Positions 35,270 through 40,508 of a stretch of DNA of 40,508 nt are shown here, one piece after another; the first letter of the stretch is position 1; each line of letters opens with the position of its first letter. The notes beneath the pieces were generated by a model. That model saw only the letters and a list, made by a program, of their open reading frames with translations, did no database searches and was not told the DNA's origin. The position numbers and the translations under genes were made by a program. Origin of the DNA: Flavobacteriaceae bacterium (GTDB taxonomy: Bacteria > Bacteroidota > Bacteroidia > Flavobacteriales > Flavobacteriaceae); the NCBI GenBank assembly GCA_002723075.1, contig PBNJ01000026.1:1-40508 (forward strand). Direction: 5' to 3'.

Positions 35270-35553
35270 ACAAACCGAATATCCCTCACTTTATCTTTTC
35301 CCAGAGATTCATTGATCATTTCGATGATTTTGTCTTTCCCATAACTGAGTTCCTGTCGAAGAATAGAAGAGGTGAGTTTAACAACTAAGATGTCTTGCTG
35401 AAGGCTGATTTTTTTGGTGTAAGCATCGATATTTTCTCCCATTAACTCACGCCAACTCTCTTGAATTCGAGCAGAATCGATACCATCAGTAAGCGCATTT
35501 TTGGAAATAAACTCTCCCAAAATTGATTTTATCTTTTTGGCTTCATCACTCAT
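35266..35553 (-). CDS. DUF721 (DciA-like) family protein
   Basis: A 95-residue protein with the DUF721 pattern: [51 protein letters not shown]721 is the domain of DciA, the replicative helicase loader of many bacteria, and genes of this family commonly sit next to recF. A helicase-loading or DNA-end role is therefore reasonable but unproven for this short form. It lies nine bases after recF on the same strand. Confidence 0.85.
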   Translation of the reverse strand: MSDEAKKIKSILGEFISKNALTDGIDSARIQESWRELMGENIDAYTKKISLQQDILVVKLTSSILRQELSYGKDKIIEMINESLGKDKVRDIRFV

Positions 35554-35562
35554 CTCTCAAGT

Positions 35563-36651
35563 TTACAGGCTAAACATCGAATAGCTTTGCGCGGTTTGTT
35601 TGATTATATTTTCGGTTCGCTCTTTGTTGGTGTCGGTAACAAATAACTGTCCAAAAGAATCATCGTTCACCAAATTTATGATTTGCATTACACGATAATC
35701 GTCCAGTTTGTCAAAAATATCATCCAAAAGTAATATAGGCAAGACATTCATCTGATTTCTGATCACATCAAACTGGGCAAGCTTCAGAGCGATTAAAAAT
35801 GTTTTTTGTTGTCCTTGGCTTCCAAATTTTTTGATTGGGAAATCATTGATTTGAAAACCCAAATCATCTTTGTGAGGTCCAATGCTGGTGTGTTGTAAAA
35901 TGCGATCTTTTTGCAAAGATTCCTCCAAAAGGATTTCGAAGTTGTTATCGCCGATTTTGGACTCATAGCAAATAGAGACGACTTCTTTACCCCCGCTAAT
36001 AAACTGATATCGATCTTGAAAGAGAGGCTGAAAGGCTTCCACAAACTTTTTTCGCGCCTGGTGTATGGGTTGTCCAAACTGTACAAGTTTTTCATTGAAA
36101 ACCGATAGGGTGTCTTTGTCAAACTGGTTTGATGACGCAAAGTGTTTGAGCAGTGCATTTCGTTGGTTTAACGTACGTTGGTAAGCAAATAGGTTTTGCA
36201 AGTAGGATTTGTTGGATTGAGAAATGGTACGATCTAAAAACTTTCTTCTCACACTACTTCCTTCAGAAATCAAATCTCTATCGGTGGGGGATATAATCAC
36301 GATAGGGATAAGCCCTACATGATCTGCAATTTTTTTATAGGCTTTACGATTGCGTTTGATGGTTTTTTTACCTTCACGATCGAAGTGGCACTGAATCCTT
36401 ATTTTTTTTTCATTTTTATCAAAAATCCCTTCGATCATACTAAAATCGGCATGGTGAGAAATATTTTGACTTGTGATACTATTGGAATAGCTTTTTCCCA
36501 TAGCGAGGAAATATATCACGTCCAAAGCATTTGTTTTACCGACTCCATTATTTCCTACAAAACAGTTGATGTTCGGATCTAAAATGAAATCTATTCCCGT
36601 CAGATTTCTGTAATTAACGATGGAAAGTTGGTTTAAAAATAGTTCCTTCAC
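35563..36651 (-). CDS. recF: DNA replication and repair protein RecF
   Basis: A 362-residue SMC-like ATPase that helps load RecA at gaps. It has Walker A GNNGVGKT (33-40), the signature-type GSQGQQKTFLIALKLA and the Walker B/D-loop LLLDDIFDKLD. The start is GTG at 36651; the N-terminus MKELFLNQLSIVNYRN fits the family. It forms an operon with the DUF721 gene. The 113 bases upstream hold only the TPR gene promoter on the other strand. Confidence 0.96.
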   Translation of the reverse strand: MKELFLNQLSIVNYRNLTGIDFILDPNINCFVGNNGVGKTNALDVIYFLAMGKSYSNSITSQNISHHADFSMIEGIFDKNEKKIRIQCHFDREGKKTIKRNRKAYKKIADHVGLIPIVIISPTDRDLISEGSSVRRKFLDRTISQSNKSYLQNLFAYQRTLNQRNALLKHFASSNQFDKDTLSVFNEKLVQFGQPIHQARKKFVEAFQPLFQDRYQFISGGKEVVSICYESKIGDNNFEILLEESLQKDRILQHTSIGPHKDDLGFQINDFPIKKFGSQGQQKTFLIALKLAQFDVIRNQMNVLPILLLDDIFDKLDDYRVMQIINLVNDDSFGQLFVTDTNKERTENIIKQTAQSYSMFSL

Positions 36652-36737
36652 AAGTCAGGGATTGCATTTTAGTTTGTAGATGACCAAATTATTGATTTTT
36701 GCTCGTTTTTGTAGAATGTTCATTTCAATAATTATCA

Positions 36738-36745
36738 TATTTTTG
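36738..36745 (+). promoter_or_regulatory. -7 promoter box of the TPR-ribH operon
   Basis: TATTTTTG is an exact TAnnTTTG match 19 bases before the ATG of the TPR gene. Confidence 0.55.
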
Positions 36746-36764
36746 CAAACACGATTTACAAACT

Positions 36765-37520
36765 ATGGCCACATATAAAAAACGCGGCGCTAAGAAAACG
36801 CAAAACACCAAGGATTCTCAAGCCACAGAAAGCAGAACAGAAGAGGTTTTTTCAAACCTTGATACAGGTGCATCAAGATTAGAACATTGGATTGCTACTT
36901 ATCAACGTCAGATTTTTGGATTAATTTTTGGAATTATTATCGTTGTTCTTGGATATTTGGGTTATCAAAGCTTAATTCTCAATCCCAAAATTGACGAGGC
37001 AAACACAGAGATTTTTCAAGCTCAAGATTTTTTTGAAAAGGGATTGGCTGATGAAGACCTTCGCGATTCTCTATTTCAGAATGCTTTGAACGGAGCTAAC
37101 GGAAAATATGGTTTTCTCGATATCATCGATAATTATTGGGGAACACCCGCAGCAAATTTGGCGACCTATAGTTCGGGGATGATTTATCTTCATCTTGGTG
37201 AATTTGAGTTAGCGATTGATTTTTTGGAGGACTTTGATTCTTCTGACCCCTTATTATCACCACTTGCATTAGGTGGGATTGGAGACGCCTTTGCGGAGCT
37301 GGAACAACTTTCAAGCGCTTTAAATTACTACCAAAAGGCCTTGTCATTTAGCGATAATAAAATTACCTATCCTCGTTATTTACGAAAAGCAGGTCTTGTT
37401 GCTTTATCCCTTGGAGATAAAAAAACAGCCAAATCATACTTTACCATTCTTAAAGATGAGTTCTCAGATGGGGTAGATGCTAAGTATATTGATGCTTTAC
37501 TCGGTAAAGCCAGCTTGTAA
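36765..37520 (+). CDS. Membrane-anchored tetratricopeptide repeat protein (YfgM-like)
   Basis: A 251-residue protein with a basic, disordered N-terminus (about 1-40), one membrane segment (about 50-70, IFGLIFGIIIVVLGYLGYQSL) and a periplasmic helical region with TPR-like units (for example NLATYSSGMIYLHLGEFELAIDFLEDF and PLALGGIGDAFAELEQLSSALNYYQKAL). The topology resembles YfgM, which works with the secretion machinery; that role is inference here. It is followed one base later by ribH. Confidence 0.85.
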   Translation: MATYKKRGAKKTQNTKDSQATESRTEEVFSNLDTGASRLEHWIATYQRQIFGLIFGIIIVVLGYLGYQSLILNPKIDEANTEIFQAQDFFEKGLADEDLRDSLFQNALNGANGKYGFLDIIDNYWGTPAANLATYSSGMIYLHLGEFELAIDFLEDFDSSDPLLSPLALGGIGDAFAELEQLSSALNYYQKALSFSDNKITYPRYLRKAGLVALSLGDKKTAKSYFTILKDEFSDGVDAKYIDALLGKASL

Positions 37521-37521
37521 T

Positions 37522-37989
37522 ATGGCAACAAATAGTCAGAATAGCAAGCATATCGTCCACGAAAAACTTCCAGTAGCTCAAGATTTGCGTTTTGCACTAA
37601 TTGTCTCCCAATGGAATAGCGAAATTACCAATCGTCTTTATGAAGGTGCCCACCAAATTTTGCAACAGCAACAGGCCAAACAAATCGATCGTATCGATGT
37701 TCCAGGTAGTTTTGAATTGGTCTATGCAAGTCGTGTAGCAATAAAAAAAAATTACGACGCTATCATTGCTATTGGTAATGTAATTCGAGGTGAAACAAGC
37801 CATTTCGACTATGTCTGCCAAGGAGTTACCAATGGAATACAGCAACTCAATGCCATGGGTACAGTTCCTGTTATATTCTGTGTATTGACAGATGATACTA
37901 TCGAGCAATCGCGTGCTAGAAGTGGAGGATCATTGGGAAATAAAGGGGAGGAGGCTGCGGTTGCAGCTATTCTAATGGCGAGCCTGTAG
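37522..37989 (+). CDS. ribH: 6,7-dimethyl-8-ribityllumazine synthase
   Basis: A 155-residue lumazine synthase, the penultimate step of riboflavin synthesis. Substrate-binding segments are present: VSQWNSEITNRLYEGA, VPGSFELVYASRVA, GNVIRGETSHFDYVC, TDDTIEQSRARSGG and GNKGEEAAVAAI. The ATG at 37522, one base after the TPR stop, fits the family. It supplies flavin precursors, which the photolyases and cryptochromes of this window need as FAD, though this co-occurrence may be chance. Confidence 0.97.
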   Translation: MATNSQNSKHIVHEKLPVAQDLRFALIVSQWNSEITNRLYEGAHQILQQQQAKQIDRIDVPGSFELVYASRVAIKKNYDAIIAIGNVIRGETSHFDYVCQGVTNGIQQLNAMGTVPVIFCVLTDDTIEQSRARSGGSLGNKGEEAAVAAILMASL

Positions 37990-37993
37990 TTTT

Positions 37994-38443
37994 TTATTTT
38001 TTAAAATACTTCATTGGCACCCAAAGCATTCCAAAACATTCCCCATTTTCTTTGTCTAGGTTTTTATGATGAATTTTGTGTGCCCTGCGAACCGCTTTTG
38101 CATAGCGGGTATTGGCATTGCGGAACCATTTTACGCGCTGGTGGATAAAGATGTCGTGCACAAAAAAATAAGTAAGACCATACGCGAAAATCCCCAAGGC
38201 AATTGCCATTCCAGGCCAAAATCCAAATTCTCCCCATAAAATTACAAAACCAGCACTGACTGCTGCATAAAAAAGGAAAAAGGCATCATTTCTTTCAAAA
38301 TGAGAATCGTGATCTTTGTGATGATGGTCTTTATGTAGAGACCATAAAAAACCATGCATGATATACTTGTGTGAAAACCATGCAACAGCTTCCATAAAAA
38401 TAAAGGTTGCAAAAAAAATAAAAATCTGGATGGCGAGAAACAT
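37994..38443 (-). CDS. crtZ: Beta-carotene hydroxylase
   Basis: A 149-residue integral membrane fatty acid hydroxylase-fold enzyme that adds 3-hydroxyl groups to beta-ionone rings to give zeaxanthin. All iron-binding His clusters are present: HKYIMHG, HKDHHHKDH, HDIFIHQR and HKIHH. There are about four membrane segments. It lies three bases after crtB, and is the last gene of the MerR-crtB-crtZ cluster. The lycopene cyclase that would provide its substrate is not in this window. Confidence 0.95.
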   Translation of the reverse strand: MFLAIQIFIFFATFIFMEAVAWFSHKYIMHGFLWSLHKDHHHKDHDSHFERNDAFFLFYAAVSAGFVILWGEFGFWPGMAIALGIFAYGLTYFFVHDIFIHQRVKWFRNANTRYAKAVRRAHKIHHKNLDKENGECFGMLWVPMKYFKK

Positions 38444-38446
38444 AGA

Positions 38447-39286
38447 TTATAGAATATTGAAACGATACCGAACATAGGAGCGTGCTAATACATCCACTTT
38501 TTGGATATTAGCAACGCGTATTCTTTTGTTTTTGATTTCAACAGAAGGAACTCGTTTTAATTTCTTTAGTAAGCGAAGGTAATATTTATAAGCAGTATAA
38601 ACACCAAATTTCGCAGCATCTGGTAATTTGAAAATCCCTGATAAGCCCTTTTGAAAATCGGTTTCAATTTCTGCAATAATTTTCTGCTTGGAAACCTCGT
38701 CAAGCTCTTTGAAGTTTACACCCGGAAAATAAGAGCGTTCAAGCTGCTCATAGTCATTTTTGAGATCACGTAGAAAGTTGACTTTTTGAAATGCCGAACC
38801 CAGTGCCATAGCTGATGACTTTAACTCTGCGAAGAGTTTGTGATCCCCCTTGACAAAAACGCGAAGGCACATCAAGCCAACAACATCTGCAGACCCGTAG
38901 ATATATTTTTTATATTCCTCATCGGTTTGATACACCTTTTTTGACAGATCCCAACGCATACTTTGCATAAAAGCATCGATAAATTCTATATCAATACCAT
39001 AGCGATGAACGGTCTCTTGGAAAGCATTCAAAACAGGATTTGTACTGATTTTTTCTTGTAAAGAGTATGCCAAATCATCTTCAAAACGGTCAAGAAGAGC
39101 CACTTTATCGTAGTTATGGAAACTATCCACGATTTCATCAGCCAATCTGACAAATCCATAAATGTTATATATGTCCTGTCGTATTTCTGAAGAGAGCATA
39201 CGAGTAGCTAATGAAAACGAAGTGCTGTAGGATTCTGTGATTTCCTTGCTGCAACGTCTCGATATGGTATCAAAAATTGCTTTCAT
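38447..39286 (-). CDS. crtB: Phytoene synthase
   Basis: A 279-residue squalene/phytoene synthase family enzyme that condenses two geranylgeranyl diphosphates. The two Asp-rich motifs are RLADEIVDSF (Asp50 to Asp54) and NFLRDLKNDYEQLERSYFP. The ATG at 39286 is preferred over a TTG ten codons upstream. The 73 bases before it hold no gene; a weak inverted pattern TGTTTAT/TTGAACA at 39333-39352 loosely resembles the MerR operator but with only 13 bases between centres. In related genomes a phytoene desaturase gene (crtI) usually sits between the regulator and crtB; here it is missing. Confidence 0.94.
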   Translation of the reverse strand: MKAIFDTISRRCSKEITESYSTSFSLATRMLSSEIRQDIYNIYGFVRLADEIVDSFHNYDKVALLDRFEDDLAYSLQEKISTNPVLNAFQETVHRYGIDIEFIDAFMQSMRWDLSKKVYQTDEEYKKYIYGSADVVGLMCLRVFVKGDHKLFAELKSSAMALGSAFQKVNFLRDLKNDYEQLERSYFPGVNFKELDEVSKQKIIAEIETDFQKGLSGIFKLPDAAKFGVYTAYKYYLRLLKKLKRVPSVEIKNKRIRVANIQKVDVLARSYVRYRFNIL

Positions 39287-39359
39287 CAAATAGCTTTCTC
39301 CAATTGCCAACTGCAAATTAAGATATTTCTACTGTTTATTCAACATTGAACAAAAAAAA

Positions 39360-40256
39360 TTATAACTCTTTGATTAACTCAACTGAAGAATCAAAAATTC
39401 GAATCCTGTGATTTTTGGGTTTTGGGATGTGTTGTGTTTGGAATCCGGTAATCCAGAGTTCGGAGTTTTCGTTGGATAAAATTTCACTCTCAAATTGATT
39501 TAAGTATTCCTCAACACGATCGTTGTTGGGTTCGATTGTGAAGCAGGATACAAATATCATTTTGTTGGATTTATCTTGAAAGTTTAACAGACTGGCAGTT
39601 GGTACGGACTGTCCTAAAAAGATGCTTTTGTAGCCGCGGGAAAGAACCTCATAGTTGAGATAAAGTAAACCCAGTTCGTGAATTTCGTTGTCAGGAAGAT
39701 AAAGCACAAAAGTCAGGTCTGTATTTCGAGGTTGATTCTCTTGCAACTTTTCACAAAGTGAATGTATTTTTTGTTTGATCAAACTAGTGATAAAGTGTTC
39801 ATGAGAAGGGCTAATCGAGTTGGTTTGCCACAAAACGCCAAGTTCAATCATAAGTGGTGTGAAAATGGATTGATATATTTCGCCAAAACTCATTTTTTCC
39901 ATGAGTTCATCAAAAGTGTTTGTAAACAAGCGTTGATCAAAATTGATCATCGATAGTTTAAAAAGTCCTAGTGACCAGTCATAAGGGCTTTTTTGAATAG
40001 TTATGGTGTGGACTTTATCTCTAATTTCAGATGTCTCCATTTTGGCGATTTTAGAAATCTTAAAACCATTTTTGTAAAGCATCGAAACATTGAGGAGCTT
40101 TTGTAAACTGTCAAGATTGTACAAGCGGATGTTCGTCTCTGTGCGTTCGGGTTCAAAAAGATTGTATCTTTTTTCCCAAATCCGAATCGTATGAGCTTTA
40201 ATTCCAGAGAGATGTTCTAGGTTTTTTATGCTAAAACTTGTTTTAACCCGATCCAT
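39360..40256 (-). CDS. MerR-family transcriptional regulator with B12-binding domain (CarH/LitR type)
   Basis: A 298-residue protein. Residues 7-75 form a MerR winged helix-turn-helix (SIKNLEHLSGIKAHTIRIWEKRYNLFEPERT). A helical bundle (about 90-175) carries W143-x9-E153-H154, and the Rossmann part (about 180-290) carries ExHxxG (E191, H193, G196). These are the two adenosylcobalamin-binding signatures of light-sensing CarH/LitR repressors; His193 would be the lower cobalt ligand. The position after Trp143 is Gln144, where Thermus CarH has the His that ligates cobalt after light exposure. It is first in a cluster with crtB and crtZ, and an operator-like repeat covers its own promoter. Light control is predicted, not shown. 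Confidence 0.93.
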   Translation of the reverse strand: MDRVKTSFSIKNLEHLSGIKAHTIRIWEKRYNLFEPERTETNIRLYNLDSLQKLLNVSMLYKNGFKISKIAKMETSEIRDKVHTITIQKSPYDWSLGLFKLSMINFDQRLFTNTFDELMEKMSFGEIYQSIFTPLMIELGVLWQTNSISPSHEHFITSLIKQKIHSLCEKLQENQPRNTDLTFVLYLPDNEIHELGLLYLNYEVLSRGYKSIFLGQSVPTASLLNFQDKSNKMIFVSCFTIEPNNDRVEEYLNQFESEILSNENSELWITGFQTQHIPKPKNHRIRIFDSSVELIKEL

Positions 40257-40292
40257 TTTGTTTAACGTTTAATTAACAAACATTAAACAAAA
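40256..40292. promoter_or_regulatory. Operator-like inverted repeat at the MerR gene (candidate CarH/LitR site)
   Basis: TTTTGTTTAA (40256-40265) and TTAAACAAAA (40283-40292) are perfect 10-base inverted arms with a 17-base spacer; core centres are 24 bases apart. They match the arms at 31958-31997. Read on the plus strand, three units of the form nTnnACA/G also recur every 11 bases (starting at 40261, 40272 and 40283), as in the direct repeats described for Thermus CarH. The left arm reaches the ATG. Confidence 0.7.
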
Positions 40293-40295
40293 ATA
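40288..40295 (-). promoter_or_regulatory. -7 promoter box of the MerR-crtB-crtZ cluster
   Basis: The minus strand reads TATTTTTG, an exact TAnnTTTG match, 31 bases before the ATG. The right operator arm overlaps this box and the left arm overlaps the start codon, so bound repressor would cover the transcription start. Confidence 0.55.
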
Positions 40296-40320
40296 GAAAA
40301 AAAAAAAATAAATGGAAAGG

Positions 40321-40406
40321 TGCGCACGAGAGGAATCGAACCTCCACGGGATTTAACTCCCACTAGGCCCTCAACCTAGCGCGTCTACCAGTTCCGCCAC
40401 GTGCGC
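40321..40406 (-). tRNA. tRNA-Leu (anticodon GAG)
   Basis: The minus strand gives an 86-base cloverleaf with acceptor GCGCACG/CGTGCGC, a D-arm GGCGGAACTGGTAGACGC, anticodon stem CTAGG/CCTAG with loop TTGAGGG (anticodon GAG), a long variable arm, and T-arm GGTTCGATTCC. The long variable arm is as expected for a class II tRNA. CCA is not encoded. Confidence 0.96.
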
Positions 40407-40420
40407 TGAGGGACTTATTG

Positions 40421-40493
40421 TGACTTGGCTGGGTCTCGAACCCAGGACCCTCTCCTTAAAAGGGAGATGCTCTACCAACTGAGCTACCAAGTC
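40421..40493 (-). tRNA. tRNA-Lys (anticodon TTT)
   Basis: The minus strand gives a 73-base cloverleaf with acceptor GACTTGG/CCAAGTC, D-arm AGCTCAGTTGGTAGAGC, anticodon loop CTTTTAA (anticodon TTT) and T-arm GGGTTCGAGACCC. CCA is not encoded. It lies 14 bases upstream of tRNA-Leu on the same strand. Confidence 0.97.
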
Positions 40494-40497
40494 ATTG

Positions 40498-40508
40498 TGA
40501 TTTGGCTG
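40498..40508 (-). tRNA. Possible 3' end of another tRNA, cut by the window edge
   Basis: The last 11 bases TGATTTGGCTG differ by one base from the first 11 bases of the tRNA-Lys copy (TGACTTGGCTG at 40421), and both follow ATTG. This suggests another tRNA, perhaps a second Lys or a related one, continuing beyond the window. Confidence 0.4.

Noticed and set aside
39333-39352. TGTTTAT/TTGAACA as a third CarH operator before crtB
   Set aside because: Both arms have mismatches and the centres are 13 rather than 23-24 bases apart; crtB is more likely read from the MerR promoter.

Overview
The window looks like a chromosomal segment of a marine-type member of the Flavobacteriia (Bacteroidota). The evidence is the AT-rich DNA, the near absence of Shine-Dalgarno sites, many -7 boxes of the form TAnnTTTG, and families typical of that group (DUF4252, DUF4290, DUF2911, DUF493, a MurA with Asp in place of the catalytic Cys, and a CarB that stops before the MGS domain). 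No insertion sequence, prophage or CRISPR array was seen. Coding density is very high and no gene-free stretch exceeds about 300 bases once the B12 riboswitch is counted.

Layout. 1-2.3 kb: 3' part of carB, then rmuC. 2.3-6.3 kb: a small membrane protein (DUF6580), a cobalamin riboswitch with a BtuB-like TonB receptor, and an S41 lipoprotein protease. 6.4-10.3 kb: DUF4252, purB, a CarboxypepD_reg-like protein, rdgB and rlmH. 10.4-15.6 kb: priA, rpsF-rpsR-rplI and hisS. 15.6-24.8 kb: a small HTH protein, galE, tRNA-Met, a START-like protein with a class IV aminotransferase, yqgE, a fmt-recQ-AAA ATPase operon, and DUF493, DUF4290 and murA. 24.8-31.9 kb: an eight-gene minus-strand operon of flavoprotein photolyases and cryptochromes. 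32-38 kb: DUF2911, maf, a KdsC-like phosphatase, a DUF2520 protein, ndk, a DUF721 protein, recF, a TPR protein and ribH. 38-40.3 kb: a minus-strand MerR-crtB-crtZ cluster. 40.3-40.5 kb: tRNA-Leu, tRNA-Lys and the edge of another tRNA.

The most interesting part is a probable light/B12 regulon. The MerR protein at 39360-40256 carries both adenosylcobalamin-binding signatures of CarH/LitR photoreceptors (W-x9-EH and ExHxxG). A near-identical inverted repeat (TTTTGTTTAA ... TTAAACAAAA) occurs over its own promoter and over the promoter of the photolyase operon about 8 kb away. The operon runs: SRPBCC protein, SDR, class I CPD photolyase, a 48-residue DUF2256 zinc-ribbon-like protein hidden in the overlap, CRY-DASH, an Fe-S (6-4) photolyase, a fourth divergent cryptochrome-like protein lacking canonical active-site residues, and a TIGR03643/DUF2805 protein. 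Most junctions overlap or are separated by 1-3 bases, which suggests coupled translation. The model is that a B12-bound regulator represses carotenoid and photolyase genes in the dark and releases them in light; B12 would come from outside through the riboswitch-controlled BtuB. The regulatory model is inference; the motifs and repeats are read from the sequence.
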